Below, piece by piece: positions 20,602 to 33,341 of a DNA stretch of 64,000 bases (position 1 is its first letter; each line of letters starts with the position of its first letter). The stretch is from Stramonita haemastoma (Eukaryota; Mollusca; Gastropoda; Neogastropoda; Muricidae): assembly GCA_030674155.1 (NCBI GenBank), contig CM060342.1, forward strand, positions 22,446,974-22,510,973, read 5' to 3'. A program made the translations under genes and the position numbers. Below the pieces are notes generated by a model. It saw only the letters and a program-made list of their open reading frames with translations, did no database searches and was not told the origin of the DNA.

Positions 20602-20935
20602 CTATTTATTATTTCATATCAAGGATAATGGAATAAGCACTCATGTGCTTTGTTTACATCCAGTCCCTGTGTGAAGTTTTGTCAATCTTGTCATCTGTTC
20701 CAACTGGCACACAATGGCCTACTCTTACAAAAACTGAAACAGGATTTAACGTGTGCGCAAGATTTCTGCGTTCATTCACACACAGGGCCTCGGTTTATAG
20801 TCTCATCCGAAGGACTTGAGTTGGCACTGATGTTCACTCCTAGGGAAAAGTCCCCTCGAACGGGAATTGAACCTGGGTCATCAAATTGCAAGCGCAATGT
20901 TCTGACTACTAGGCTATCCCGGTGATGTATCAGAT
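20602..20935 (-). mobile_element. tRNA-headed SINE, copy in A3
   Basis: Same element and insertion point as 5622-5935. Head, B-box and body are intact. One difference is GGGTCATCAAATTG for GGGTCGTCAAATTG. Confidence 0.9.
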
Positions 20936-20992
20936 CCTGTACACTAAAGTTCTTTGTATAAAGAATGAACAGGAAAGGTGTCAGAACCATAC

Positions 20993-21187
20993 CTTGAAGG
21001 GAAGCAGTAACAGTTGGCTTTTCAAGTCCTGGTGATGAAGATGTTGTCGAGATAAGTAAGTCCTTGTGACAGTGAAGAAGTCCTTGTGACAGTGAAGAAG
21101 TCCTTGTGGCAGTGAAGAAGTGAAGAAGTCCTTGTGGCAGTGAAGAAGTGAAGAAGTCCTTGCGATCAAAAAATTCTGGCCAAGATC
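20993..21187 (-). repeat. Short 20-mer block (A3 block 3)
   Basis: A 195-bp block with one extra 20-mer (GTCCTTGTGACAGTGAAGAA) compared with A1. Both splice-like boundaries are intact. Confidence 0.8.
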
Positions 21188-21605
21188 CTGGCAATCACAT
21201 AAACAGGAATACATTATTATCTCCAAAGGCTGATCTGTGTAGGTGATGAGCAAGCTATTTAAACATAAAATGTTGCATGATGATCAATGGTGATGGGGAT
21301 AATGTAATGATGCTGCTGTGGAAGTGAATCCGCTTTGAGACTACTTGACAGGGTTGTACCTAAGAAATCACAGATCATAACAAACTTGTACACTACTGTA
21401 TCATGACTTTCACTCTGTCCATTATCTTACTACTTTATTAAAAAAATTAATCTCTACATTTTTATGTACTACAATATAGAGATTATAAATCTAAAAAATC
21501 TTCCAGAGCTGTATCATCAAAGAACTTCATCACACAGTACCATTAGATACAGTACAGTCTTACCTGTTTACGTAAAAATGAATACAATGGGTGACAGAAC
21601 CATAC

Positions 21606-21819
21606 CTTGCAGGGAACAAGTAAAAGTTGACTTCTAAAGTCCTGGTGTTGATGAAGTCCTGGTGTTGATGAAGTCCTGGTGTTGATGAAGTCCTGGTGTT
21701 GATGAAGTCCTGGTGTTGATGAAGTCCTGGTGTTGATGAAGTCCTGAGAGTGATAAAGTTCAGGTGATGATTATGACTGAAGTCCGAGAGATGATGAAAT
21801 ATCTTGCAGTGATGAGATT
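21606..21819 (-). repeat. 17-mer block (A3 block 4)
   Basis: 214 bp, seven monomers of TCCTGGTGTTGATGAAG. Boundaries are TTTTTTGACAG and CCTGCAAG/GTATGG. Confidence 0.8.
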
Positions 21820-22181
21820 CTGTCAAAAAATAAATAAGAATACATTGGCTGGAAAGAGAAAGTTGGACCAGCTTATAAACAAGGAAATTAAAAGAATGAA
21901 ATAAATAGCACCAAGAAGAACGAAATCACAGACCATTATAACATTAATGCATCCTGACTTCATCCAGTCTTCTTTCTTGTGTCACATTGACAGAATTCTA
22001 TTCAGTACATTTCTATTTATTGAAAACTCATTTAGAATACACACAGCATCAATTTTATCAACTTCCAAGAGCAGTGTTACCAATGTACTTTATCAACAAC
22101 ATCTTACCATATCCAGTTCATTTAAAATTGTTCAAAAAACAAAAAACAAAAAAATGAAGAGGACAGGCAACAGAACTATAC

Positions 22182-22983
22182 CTTGAAGGGAACTAGTAAA
22201 AGATGATTTCTGAAGTCCTGGCAATGAAGGCATCTTTGCAGTGATGAAGAAGATCTTGAAGTGATGAAGAAGTCCTTATAGTGATGACAAAGTCCTTATA
22301 GTGATGAAGAAGTCCTTGTAGTGATAAAGACCTTGTGGAAATGATGAATTCCTTGTATTGATGAAGACGTATTTATGGTGATGAAGAAGTCCTTGTGGCG
22401 ATGAAGAAGTCCTTGTGGCGATGAAGAAGTCCTTGTGGCGATGAAGAGGTCCTTGTGGTGATGAAGAAGACCGTGTGGCAGTGAAGAAGTCCTTGGGGTG
22501 ATGAAGAAGTCCTTGTGGTAGTGAAGAAGTCCTTGTAGCGATGAAGAAGTCCTTGTGGTGATGAGGAGGTCCTTGTGGTGATGAAGAAGACCGTGTGGCA
22601 GTGAAGAAGTCCTTGCAGTGATGAAGCCCTGGCAAAGAAGAATTCCTGGCAATGAAAAAGCCCTTGCAGTGAAGATGTCCTTTCAGCAATAAGAATCCCT
22701 GACAAAGAAGATGTCCTGGCAATGAAAAAGTCCTTGCAGTGATGTGATTCTTGTGGTAATGAAAACATCTTTGCAATGAAGAACCCCTCATAATGAAGAC
22801 ATTCTTGCAATAAAGAAGTCCTTGCTCTGATGAAGTAGTCCTTGCAGCAATAGACTGAGGCACTGAAGAATCCCTTGCACCAAAGAAGTCCTTGCCGCAA
22901 CAAAAAAGTCCTTGCTGAAATGAAGAGGTCCTTGCAGTGATGAAGAAGTCCTTGTGCCAATGAAGACCCAACAGATGCAGAAT
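22182..22983 (-). repeat. Long 20-mer block (A3 block 5)
   Basis: Contains a 20-mer array with GTCCTTGTGGCGATGAAGAA and the variant GACCGTGTGGCAGTGAAGAA, which recurs at regular intervals. It then grades into looser monomers. The donor-like junction is TTCAAG/GTATAG. Confidence 0.85.
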
Positions 22984-23144
22984 CTATCAGTAATTGATCA
23001 ATACATAGATTATTACTTATCCAGGACAGATCAATACTCAAGATTATCAGGCAGTAACACAAACTATACTGCCATCTTAAGACCATCTTATGGTGACTTC
23101 CACACAAATACAGTCAGATGTATACTCCAACCTATTTTTTCACA

Positions 23145-23417
23145 TTCTTTTTTTCTTTTTTCTTTTTTTTGCGGGGCCCCCAACCACCTTTTCTTTTCCC
23201 CTTTCTTTTTTTTTGTGGGGCCTCCAACCACCTTTTCTTTTCCCCTTTTTTTATGGGGCCTCCAACCACCTTTTCTTTTCCCCTTTCTTTTTTTTGTGGG
23301 GCCTCCAACCACCTTTTCTTTTCCCCTTTTTTGTGGGGCCCCCAACCACCTTTTCTTTTCCCCCTTCTTTTTTTCATCTTTTTTTTTTCTTTTTTTTGTG
23401 GGGCCTCTAACCACCTC
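23145..23417. repeat. Pyrimidine block repeat (A4)
   Basis: Only six cores, the shortest such block in the A series. It starts with GCGGGGCCCCC and ends GTGGGGCCTCTAACCACC. Confidence 0.9.
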
Positions 23418-23504
23418 AATGATGGAGTCCTTGCAGTGATGGAGTCTTTTTGAAGTCCTGATGGTGATGAACCTCTGGCGATGAAGAAATCCAGGTGATG
23501 AAGA

Positions 23505-24210
23505 ACCAAGTCCCTATGATGATGATGAAGTCCTGGTGATGATGAAGTGAAGACCTGGTGATGATGAAGTGAAGTCTTGGTGATGATGAAGACCAGGTGA
23601 TGATGATGAAGTCCTGGTGATGATGAAGACCAGGTGATGATGAAGTCCAGGTGATGATGAAGACCTGGTGATGATGAAGTGAAGTCTTGGTGATGATGAA
23701 GACCAGGTGATGATGATGAAGTCCTGGTGATGATGAAGTCCTGGTGATGATGAAGACCAGGTGATGATGAAGACCTGGTGATGATGAAGACCTGGTGATG
23801 ATGAAGACCTGGTGATGATGAAGTGAAGTCTTGGTGATGATGAAGACCAGGTGATGATGAAGTACTAGTGATGATGAAGTGAAGTCTTGGTGATGATGAA
23901 GACCAGGTGATGATGAAGTACTGGTGATGATGAAGTGAAGTCTTGGTGATGATGAAGACCTGGTGATGATGAATACCTGGTGATGATGAAGTGAAGTCCT
24001 GGTGATGATGAAGACCTGGTGATGATGAAGACCTGGTGATGATGAAGACCTGGTGATGATGAAGTGAAGACCTGGTGATGATGAAGACCTGGTGATGATG
24101 AAGTGAAGTCCTGGTGATGATGAAGTGAAGTCCTGGTGATGATGAAGTGAAGACCTGGTGATGATGAAGTGAAGTCCTGGTGATGATGAAGCCCTGGTGA
24201 TGATGAAGAC
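23505..24210 (-). repeat. 17/22-bp block (A4 block 2)
   Basis: About 38 monomers. A composite of roughly 80 bp ending GTGAAGTCTTGGTGATGATG repeats in 23570-23900, showing segmental duplication inside the tract. The acceptor-like boundary is intact. Confidence 0.9.
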
Positions 24211-24559
24211 CTGGAGAAAATACTAACAGGAATAGGTTATCATCCCAAACCAGTGTGTTTTGAGCAAGGCATTCAAAGTAAAATAATATAAAAGCATCAA
24301 ACCAGAAGAAACAAATACTCACAGAACATTGTACAGTACTACATTAATGCATCATGACTTTATGCATCCTGCATACCTACCACACATTTTTACAATTTTA
24401 TTAAAAGTACACTTCTGTTTATAAAAAAATTCAACTTTTTTTTTTTTATAGAATATACAGAATCAGAATGTGAAATTCACTAATCTTTAAGAGCAGTGTC
24501 ATAGGATACTTTATTAACAGGTTGTATTTATTTTTCATTTATTTATCTATTTATTATTT

Positions 24560-24870
24560 CATATCAAGGATAATGGAATAAGCACTCATGTGCTTTGTTT
24601 ACATCCAGTCCCTGTGTGAAGTTTTGTCAATCTTGTCATCTGTTCCAACTGGCACACAATGGCCTACTCTTACAAAAGCTGAAACAGGATTTAACGTGTG
24701 CGCAAGATTTCTGCGTTCATTCAAACACAGGGCCTCGGTTTATAGTCTCATCCGAAGGACTTGACTTGGCACTGATGTTCACTCCTAGGGAAAAGTCCCC
24801 TCGAACGTGAACTGAACCTGGGTCATCAAATTGCAAGCGCAATGTTCTGACTACTAGGCTATCCCAGTGA
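24560..24870 (-). mobile_element. tRNA-headed SINE, copy in A4
   Basis: Same insertion as in A1, A3 and A6. It has a few private substitutions in the head, including CCCAGTGATG and GAACTGAACCTGGG at the B-box. Confidence 0.9.
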
Positions 24871-24937
24871 TGTATCAGATCCTGAACATTAAAGTTCTTT
24901 GTATAAACAATGAACAGGAAAGGTGTCAGAACCATAC

Positions 24938-25112
24938 CTTGAAGGGAAGCAGTAACAGTTGGCTTTTCAAGTCCTGGTGATGAAGATGTTGTCGAGATAA
25001 GCAAGTCCTTGTGACAGTGAAGAAGTCCTTGTGGCAGTGAAGAAGTGAAGAAGTCCTTGTGGCAGTGAAGAAGTGAAGAAGTCCTTGCGATCAAAAAATT
25101 CTGGCGAAGATC
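24938..25112 (-). repeat. Short 20-mer block (A4 block 3)
   Basis: 175 bp with boundaries GATTGCCAG and TTCAAG/GTATGG intact, identical in length to A1 and A6. Confidence 0.8.
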
Positions 25113-25530
25113 CTGGCAATCACATAAACAGGAATATATTATTATCTCCAAAGGCTGATCTGTGTAAGTGATGAGCAAGCTATTTAAACATAAATTGTTG
25201 TATGATGATCAATGGTGATGGGGATAATGTAATGATGCTGCTGTGGAAGTGCATCCGCTTTGAGACTCCTTGACAAGGTTGTACGTAAGAAATCACAGAT
25301 CATAACAAAGTTGTACACTACTGTATCATGACTTTCACTCTGTCCATGATCTTGCTACTTTTTAAAAAATTTTAATCTCTACATTTTTATGTACTACAAT
25401 ATAGAGAATATAAATCTAAAAAATCTTCCAGAGCTGTATCATCAAAGAACTTCATCACACAGTACCATTAGATACAGTACAGTCTTACCTGTTTACATAA
25501 AAATGAATACAATGGGTGACAGAACCATAC

Positions 25531-25710
25531 CTTGCATGGAACAAGTAAAAGTTGACTTCTAAAGTCCTGGTGGTGATGAAGTCCTGGTGTTGATGAAGTC
25601 CTGGTGTTGATGAAGTCCTGGTGTTGATGAAGTCCTGAGAGTGATAAAGTTCAGGTGATGATTGTGACTGAAGTCCGAGAGATGATAAAATATCTTGCAG
25701 TGATGAGATT
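25531..25710 (-). repeat. 17-mer block (A4 block 4)
   Basis: 180 bp, exactly two 17-mers shorter than A1 and A3. Boundaries are conserved although the donor side reads CATGCAAG/GTATGG. Confidence 0.8.
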
Positions 25711-26073
25711 CTGTCAATAAATAAATAAGAATACATTGGCTGGAAAGAGAAAGTTGGACCAGCTTATAAACAAGGAAATTAAAAGAAATGAAATAAAAAA
25801 CACCAAGAAGAACGAAATCACAGACCATTATAACATTAATGCATCCTGACTTCATCCAGTCTCCTTTCTTGTGTCACATTGACAGAATTCTATTCAGTAC
25901 ATTTCTATTTATTGAAAACTCATTTAGAATACACACAGCATCAATTTTATCAACTTCCAAGAGCAGTGTTACCAATGTACTTTATCAACAGTGTCTTACC
26001 ATATCCAGTTCATTTAAAATTGTTAAAAAAAGAAAAAACAAAAAAATGAAGAGGACAGGCAACAGAACTATAC

Positions 26074-26768
26074 CTTGAAGGGAACTAGTAAAAGATGATT
26101 TCTGAAGTCCTGGCAATGAAGGCATCTTTGCAGTGATGAAGAAGATCTTGAAGGGATGAAGAAGTCCTTATAGTGATGTCAAAGTCCTTATAGTGATGAA
26201 GAAGTCCTTGTAGTGATAAAGACCTTGTGGAAATGATGAATTCTTTGTATTGATGAAGACGTATTTATGGTGATGAAGAAGTCCTTGTGGTGATGAAGAA
26301 GTCCTTGTGGTGATGAAGAAGTCCTTGTGGTGATGAGGAAGTCCTTGTGGTGATGAGGAAGTCCTTGTGGTGATGAGGAAGTCCTTGTGGTGATGAAGAA
26401 GTCCTTGTGGTGATGAAGAAGTCCTTGTGGTGATGAAGAAGACCGTGTGGCAGTGAAGAAGTCCTTGCAGTGATGAAGCCCTGGCAATGAAGATGTCCTG
26501 GCAATGAAGAAGAAGTCCTTGCAGTGATGTGATTCTTGTGGTAATGAAAACATCTTTGCAATGAAAAAGCCCTCGCAATGAAGACATTCTTGCAATAAAG
26601 AAGTCCTTGCTCTGATGAAGTAGTCCTTGCAGCAATAGATTGAGGCACTGAAGAATCCCTTGCACCAAAAAAGTCCTTGCCGCAACAAAAAAGTCCTTGC
26701 TGAAATGAAGAGGTCCTTGCAGTGATGAAGAAGTCCCTGTGCCAATGAAGACCCAACAGATGCAGAAT
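26074..26768 (-). repeat. Long 20-mer block (A4 block 5)
   Basis: About ten tight GTCCTTGTGGTGATGARGAA monomers, then looser ones. It ends at CCAATGAAGACCCAACAGAT. Confidence 0.85.
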
Positions 26769-26929
26769 CTATCAGTAATTGATCAATACATAGATTATTA
26801 CTTACCCAGGACAGATCAATACTCAAGATTATCAGGCAGTAACACAAACTATACTGCCATCTTAAGACCATCTTATGGTGACTTCCACACACATACAGTC
26901 AGATGTATACTCCAACCTATTTTTTCACA

Positions 26930-27812
26930 TTCTTTTTTCTTCTTTTTTTGTGGGGCCTCCAACCACCTTTTCTTTTCCCCTTTCTTTTTTTATCTTTTTT
27001 TTTTCTTTTTTTGTGGGGCCTCCAACCACCTTTTCTTTTCCCCTTTCTTTTTTTTATCTTTTTTGTGGGGCCCCCAACCACCTTTTCTTTTCCCCATTTA
27101 TTTTTATCTTTTTTTTTTCTTTTTTGTGGGGCCCCCAACCACCTTTTCTTTTCCCCATTTATTTTTATCTTCTTTTTTTTCTTTCTTGTGGGGCCCCCAA
27201 CCACCTTTTCTTTTCCCCTTTCTTTTTTTATCTTTTTTTTTCCTTTTTTGTGGGGCCCCCAACCACCTTTTCTTTTCCCCTTTCTTTTTTTTTCTTTTTT
27301 GTGGGGCCTCCAACCACCTTTTCTTTTCCCCATTTATTTTTATCTTTTTTTTTTCTTTTTTGTGGGGCCCCCAACCACCTTTTCTTTTCCCCATTTATTT
27401 TTATCTTCTTCTTTTTCTTTCTTGTGGGGCCTCCAACCACCTTTTCTTTTCCCCTTTCTTTTTTTTGTGGGGCCTCCAACCACCTTTTCTTTTCCCCTTT
27501 CTTTTTTTTGTGGGGCCTCCAACCACCTTTTCTTTTCCCCTTTTTTGTGGGGCCCCCAACCACCTTTTCTTTTCCCCTTTCTTTTTTTTTATGGGGCCTC
27601 CAACCACCTTTTCTTTTCCCCTTTTTTATGGGGCCTCCAACCACCTTTTCTTTTCCCCTTTCTTTTTTTTCATCTTTTTTTTTTCCTTTTTTGTGGGGCC
27701 CCCAACCACCTTTTCTTTTCCCCTTTTTTGTGGGGCCCCCAACCACCTTTTCTTTTCCCCTTTCTTTTTTTTCATCTTCTTTTTTTCCTTTTTTGGGGGG
27801 CCTCCAACCACC
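26930..27812. repeat. Pyrimidine block repeat (A5), longest
   Basis: About eighteen cores across 880 bp. A composite of two cores with spacers ATTTATTTTTATC and TTTCTTTTTTTATC is repeated, so this block grew by duplication of multi-core segments. The minus strand is more than 80% purine by eye. Confidence 0.93.
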
Positions 27813-27904
27813 TCAATGATGGAGTCCTTGCAGTGATGGAGTCTTTTTGAAGTCCTGATGGTGATGAACCTCTGGTGATGAAGAAATCCAGGTGATGAAG
27901 AACC

Positions 27905-28584
27905 AAGAAGTCCCTGGTGATGACGAAGGCCTGGTGATGATGAAGTTCTGGTGTTGATGAAGTCCTGGTGATGATGACCTGGTGATGATGAAGTGAAGAT
28001 CTGGTGATGATGAAGTCCTGGTGATAATGAAGTGAAGACCTGGTGATGATGAAGTGAAGACCTGGTGATGATGAAGTCCTGGTGATGATGACCTGGTGAT
28101 GATGAAGTGAAGATCTGGTGATGATGAAGTCCTGGTGATGATGAAGTGAAGACCTGGTGATGATGAAGTCCTGGTGATGATGACCTGGTGATGATGAAGT
28201 GAAGATCTGGTGATGATGAAGTCCTGGTGATGATGAAGTACCTGGTGATGATGATGAAGTCCTGGTGATGATGAAGTGAAGACCTGGTGATGATGATGAA
28301 GTCCTGGTGATGATGAAGTGAAGACCTGGTGATGATGAAGTGAAGACCTGGAGATGATGATGAAGTCCTGGAGATGATGAAGTGAAGACCTGGAGATGAT
28401 GATGATGTCCTGGTGATGATGAAGACCTGGTGATGATGAAGTGAAGTCCTGATGATGAAGATCTGGTGATGATGAAGTGAAGTCCTGGTGATAATGAAGT
28501 CCTGGTGATGATGAAGTGAAGTCCTGGTGATGATGAAGTGAAGTCCTGGTGATGATGAAGTGAAGTCCTGGTGATGATGAAGAC
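27905..28584 (-). repeat. 17/22-bp block (A5 block 2)
   Basis: About 36 monomers. A composite ending CTGGTGATGATGACCTGGTG recurs three times between 27960 and 28190 at about 110-bp spacing. The acceptor-like TTAGTATTTTCTCCAG is intact. Confidence 0.9.
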
Positions 28585-28952
28585 CTGGAGAAAATACTAA
28601 CAGGAATAGGTTATCATCCCAAACCAGTGTGTTTTGAGCAAGGCATTCAAAGTAAAATAATAAAATAGCATCAAGAAAGAAGAAACAAATACTCACAGAA
28701 CATAGCACAGTATAACATCAATGCATCATGACTTTACTCTTTAGGCATCCTACTTACCTACCACACACTTCTACAATTTTATTAAGTACATTTCTATTTA
28801 TACAAAAAACTCCTTTTTTAGAACAGACAGAATGTGAAGGTCTCTAATCTTTAAGAGCAGTGTCATAGGATACTTTATTAACAGGGCAGTATCTGATCCT
28901 GAACAATTAAAACAATTTATACAAAGAATAAAGATACAAAACAGAACCATAC

Positions 28953-29114
28953 CTTGAAGGGAAGAAATAAAGATGGCTTCTGAAGTTCTGGTGATGAAGA
29001 TGTTGGGATGATGAAGTCCTTGCAGCAATGAAGAAGTCTTGTGATGAAATTATCTTGGTGAAGTCAAAGTCCTTGCAGAGATGAACAAGTCCCTGAGAAG
29101 TTCTGGCGAAGATC
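28953..29114 (-). repeat. Short block (A5 block 3)
   Basis: Few tandem monomers. Boundaries GATTGCCAG and TTCAAG/GTATGG are intact. It differs from alpha block 3 in having AGATGGCTTCTGAAGTTCTG. Confidence 0.75.
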
Positions 29115-29495
29115 CTGGCAATCACACATAAAGGAACAGATTATTATCTAAAAATAAAACAACAAAAAATCTGTGTAGGTGATGAGCAAGCCATTTAAAA
29201 TTAAAGGAATAAAATATCAAGAAGGAAATTATAGCAGATTGTAGTACAGTAGTAATGTATCATGACCTTCATTCTGCCCATTTTCTTCCCAATACTTTAT
29301 TATTTTTTTTACAATTTTAATCTCTATACTTTTATCTACAACTCCCTCCCCCAACTTTACAATATACAGAATGTAAATCTAAAAAATCTCCAAGAGCAGT
29401 TTTATCTGAGAACTAGATCACACAGTGCCATCAGATCTAGAACAGTCTGAACTGTTTGCATATAAAAATGAATACAATGGGGGACAGAACCATAC

Positions 29496-29780
29496 TTTGT
29501 AGGGAACAAGTAAAAGTTGACTTCTTAAGTCCTGGTCTTGATGAAATTCTAGTGTTGGTGAAGTCCTGGTTTTGATGGTGAAGTCCTGGTGTTGATGAAG
29601 TCCTGGTGTTGATGAAATTCTGGTGTTGGTGAAGTCCTGGTGTTGATGAAGTGCTGGTGTTGATGAAGTCCTGGTGTTGATGATGTCCTGGTGTTGATGA
29701 AATTCTGGTGTTGATGAAATTCTGGTGTTGGTGAAGACTCAAGTCCAAGAGATGATGAAATATCTTGCAATGATGAATTT
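29496..29780 (-). repeat. 17-mer block (A5 block 4)
   Basis: About 12 monomers of GTTGATGAAGTCCTG with GTTGATGAAATTCTG variants. The acceptor-like sequence is TTTTTTTGACAG. The donor is changed to CTACAAA/GTATGG. Confidence 0.8.
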
Positions 29781-29830
29781 CTGTCAAAAAAATAAATAAG
29801 AATACAGACGAAGCACTATATAAATTCCAT

Positions 29831-29832
<2 letters not shown>

Positions 29833-29894
<62 letters not shown>
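29833..29894. repeat. (TAG)n trinucleotide tract
   Basis: About 21 TAG units following GCACTATATAAATTCCATG. The same phrase precedes a (TTA)n tract at 39080 and a short ATTATTA at 16110. This resembles the 3' end of SINEs that finish in CTATATAAA plus a simple repeat. Confidence 0.95.
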
Positions 29895-30236
29895 CTGGAA
29901 AGACAAAATTGGAGCAGCTTATAAACAAGGCAATTCAAAAGAAATGACAGAATTGACACCAAGAAGAGCCAAATCATCACAAACTATAATACCGCATGAA
30001 ATGAATGCATCTACACTTCATGCAGTCTCCTTTCTTGTGACAGTTTTTTTACAATTCTATTCAGTACATTTCTATTCATAAAAACTCAATTTATTTAGAA
30101 TACACACAGCATCAATTTCATTTACTTCCAAGAGCAGTGTCATCAATGTACTTTATCAACAATGTGTTACCAGATCCAGTTCAATTAAAATTGTGATTTT
30201 TTTTTTTAATGAAGAGGACAGGTAACAGAACCATAC

Positions 30237-30688
30237 CTTGAAGGGAGCCAATAAAAAATGATTTCTGAAATCCTGTCAGTGAAGACATCCTTGCAACGAT
30301 AAAGAAGATCTTGTAGTGATTGAAGAAATCCTTGCGATGATGAAGAAGTCCTTGCAGTGATAATGAAGTCTTTGTATTGATGAAGTCCTTGTGGTGATGA
30401 AGTACTTGAATTGAAGTCCTTTTGACGAAGAAGAAGTCTTTGTATTGATGAAGTCCTTGTGCTGGTGAAGAAGTCTTTGTATTGATGAAGTCCTTGTGCT
30501 GGTGAAGAAGTCCTAGTTTTGATAAAGAAGTCCTTGTGATGATGAAGTCCTTGTGGTGATGAAGAAGTCCTTGTAGTGATGAAGAAGTCATTGCAGTTAT
30601 GAAGCCTTTGCAGTAATGAAGAAGTCCTTGCAGTGATGAAGAAGTCCTTGTGCCAATGAAGACCATAATCTCCCAGCAGATGTAAAAT
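30237..30688 (-). repeat. 20-mer block (A5 block 5)
   Basis: Short version with GTATTGATGAAGTCCTTGTG monomers like S1 and A7. The composite TTTGTATTGATGAAGTCCTT plus GTGCTGGTGAAGAAG is duplicated at 30440-30510. Confidence 0.8.
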
Positions 30689-30854
30689 CTATCACTTATT
30701 CAGTAATAGATCAATATACAGATTATTACTTTTCCAGGACAGATCAATACTCAAGATTATCAGGCAGTAACACAACCTATACTGCCATCTTAAGACAATC
30801 TTATGGTGACTTCCACACACATACAGTCAGATGTATACTCCAACCTATTTTTTA

Positions 30855-31394
30855 ACTTTCTTTTTTTCTTTTTCTTTTTTTTTCTTTTTTTTTGTGGGGC
30901 CCCCAACCACCTTTTCTTTTCCCCTTTCTTTTTTTATCTTTTTTTTTCTTTTTTGTGGGGCCTCCAACCACCTTTTCTTTTCCCCTCTTTTTTTGTGGGG
31001 CCTCCAACCACCTTTTCTTTTCCCCTTTCTTTTTTTATGGGGCCTCCAACCACCTTCTCTTTTCCCCTTTTTTATGGGGCCTCCAACCACCTTCTCTTTT
31101 CCCCTTTTTTATGGGGCCTCCAACCACCTTTTCTTTTCCCCTTTCTTTTTTTTATGGGGCCTCCAACCACCATTTCTTTTCCCCTCTTTTTTGTGGGGCC
31201 TCCAACCACCTTTTCTTTTCCCCTTTCTTTTTTTTATGGGGCCTCCAACCACCTTTTCTTTTCCCCTTTTTTGTGGGGCCTCCAACCACCTTTTCTTTTC
31301 CCCTTTTTTGTGGGGCCTCCAACCACCTTTTCTTTTCCCCCTTCTTTTTTTTCCATCTTCTTTTTTTCCTTTTTTTGTGGGGCCTCCAACCACC
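30855..31394. repeat. Pyrimidine block repeat (A6)
   Basis: Thirteen cores, mostly ATGGGGCCTCCAACCACC and GTGGGGCCTCCAACCACC at short spacing. Two cores carry CCACCTTCTCTTTTCCCC. Confidence 0.92.
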
Positions 31395-31489
31395 CCAATG
31401 ATGAAGTCCTTGCAGTGATGGAGTCTTTTTGAAGTCCTGATGGTGATGAACCTCTGGCGATGAAGAAATCCAGGTGATGAAGAACCAAG

Positions 31490-32017
31490 AAGTTCTTGTG
31501 ATGATGCTGAAGTCCTGGTGATGCTGAAGTCCTGGTGATGAAGTCCTGGTGATGATGAAGTGAAGACCTGGTGATGAAGATCTGGTGATAATGAAGTGAA
31601 GTCCTGGTGATGATGAAGTGAAGACCAGGTGATGATGAAGTGAAGACCTGGTGATGATGAAGATCTGGTGATGATGAGATGAAGACCAGGTGATGATGAA
31701 GACCAGGTGATGATGAAGACCTGGTGATGATGAAGATCTGGTGATGGTGAGATGAAGACCAGGTGATGATGAAGTGAAGACCTGGTGATGATGAAGTGAA
31801 GACCTGGTGATGATGACGACCAGGTGATGATGAAGATCTGGTGATGATGAAGTCAAGTCCTGGTGATGATGAAGACCAGGTGATGATGAATACCTGGTGA
31901 TGATGAATACCTGGTGATGATGAATACCTGGTGATGATGAAGACCAGGTGATGATGAAGTACTGGTGATGAGGAAGTGAAGTCCTGGTGATGATGATGTC
32001 CTGGTGATGATGAAGAC
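31490..32017 (-). repeat. 17/22-bp block (A6 block 2)
   Basis: About 28 monomers. GATCTGGTGATG variants are frequent, and CAGGTGATGATGAAGAC occurs in the middle. The acceptor-like boundary is intact. Confidence 0.9.
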
Positions 32018-32361
32018 CTGGAGAAAATACTAACAGGAATAGGTTATCATCCCAAACCAGTGTGTTTTGAGCAAGGCATTCAAAGGAAAATAATAAAATA
32101 GCATCAAACCAGAAGAAACAAATACTCACAGAACATTGTACAGTACTACATTAATGCATCATGACTTTATGCATCCTGCATACCTACCACACATTTTTAC
32201 AATTTTATTAAAAGTACATTTCTGTTTATTAAAAAAATTCAACTTTTTTTTTTTATAGAATATACAGAATCAGAAGTGAATTTCACTAATCTTTAAGAGC
32301 AGTGTCATAGGATACTTTATTAACAAGTTGTATTTATTTTTCATTTATTTATCTATTTATT

Positions 32362-32690
32362 ATTTCATATCAAGGATAATGGAATAAGCACCCATGTGCT
32401 TTGTTTACATCCAGTCCCTGTGTGAAGTTTTGTCAATCTTGTCATCTGTTCCAACTGGCACACAATGGCCTACTCTTACAAAAACTGAAACAGAATTTAA
32501 CGTGCGCGCAAGATTTCTGCGTTCATTCACACACAGGGCCTCGGTTTATAGTCTCATCTGAAGGACTTGACTTGGCACTGATGTTCACTCCTAGGGAAAA
32601 ATCCCCTCGAACGGGAATTGAACCTGGGTCGTCAAATTGCAAGCGCAATGTTCTGACTACTAGGCTATCCCGGTGATGTATCAGATCCTG
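32362..32690 (-). mobile_element. tRNA-headed SINE, copy in A6
   Basis: Same insertion as in A1, A3 and A4, with A-box and B-box intact. Confidence 0.9.
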
Positions 32691-32743
32691 TACACTAAAG
32701 TTCTTTGTATAAACAATGAACAGGAAAGGTGTCAGAACCATAC

Positions 32744-32918
32744 CTTGAAGGGAAGCAGTAACAGTTGGCTTTTCAAGTCCTGGTGATGAAGATGTTGTCG
32801 AGATAAGCAAGTCCTTGTGACAGTGAAGAAGTCCTTGTGGCAGTGAAGAAGTGAAGAAGTCCTTGTGGCAGTGAAGAAGTGAAGAAGTCCTAGCGATCAA
32901 AAAATTCTGGCGAAGATC
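32744..32918 (-). repeat. Short 20-mer block (A6 block 3)
   Basis: 175 bp, both splice-like boundaries intact. Confidence 0.8.
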
Positions 32919-33341
32919 CTGGCAATCACATAAACAGGAATACTGTACATTATTATCTCCAAAGGCCAATCTGTGTAGGTGATGAGCAAGCTATTTAAAC
33001 ATAAATTGTTGCATGATGATCAATGGTGATGGGGATAATGTAATGATGCTGCTGTGGAAGTGCGTCCGCTTTGAGACTACTTGACAGGGTTGTACCTAAG
33101 AAATCACAGATCATAACAAAGTTGTACACTACTGTATCATGACTTTCACTCTGTCCATTATCTTGCTACTTTTTAAAAAATTTTAATCTCTACATTTTTA
33201 TGTACTACAATATAGAGAATATAAATCTAAAAAATCTTCCAGAGCTGTATCATCAAAGAACTTCATCACACAGTACCATTAGATACAGTACAGTCTTACC
33301 TGTTTACGTAAAAATGAATACAATGGGTGACAGAACCATAC

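Larger units (their letters stand above)
19223..22983 (-). repeat. Higher-order unit A3 (alpha class)
   Basis: A full A-type unit in standard order. Intervals 20265-20992, 21188-21605 and 21820-22181 are non-tandem, intron-like and nearly identical to those of A1, A4 and A6. The interval 21820-22181 contains CCAGCTTATAAACAAGG and ATGCATCCTGACTTC. The spacing from A3 to A4 is about 3.76 kb. Confidence 0.85.
22984..26768 (-). repeat. Higher-order unit A4 (alpha class)
   Basis: Standard order. Intervals 24211-24937, 25113-25530 and 25711-26073 match A3 closely. Unit spacing is about 3.79 kb. Confidence 0.85.
26769..30688 (-). repeat. Higher-order unit A5 (beta class)
   Basis: Standard order with the longest pyrimidine block. 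It lacks the alpha SINE: at 28875 the sequence runs TTAACAGGGCAGTATCTGAT without interruption. Intervals 28585-28952, 29115-29495 and 29781-30236 resemble A7 and S1 more than A3/A4. Interval 29781-30236 includes a (TAG)n tract. Confidence 0.85.

Noticed and set aside
26739..27850. Long plus-strand frames rich in F, P, S and L across the pyrimidine blocks
   Set aside because: All three plus frames and several minus frames are open over the same block. They follow directly from T/C-rich repeats.
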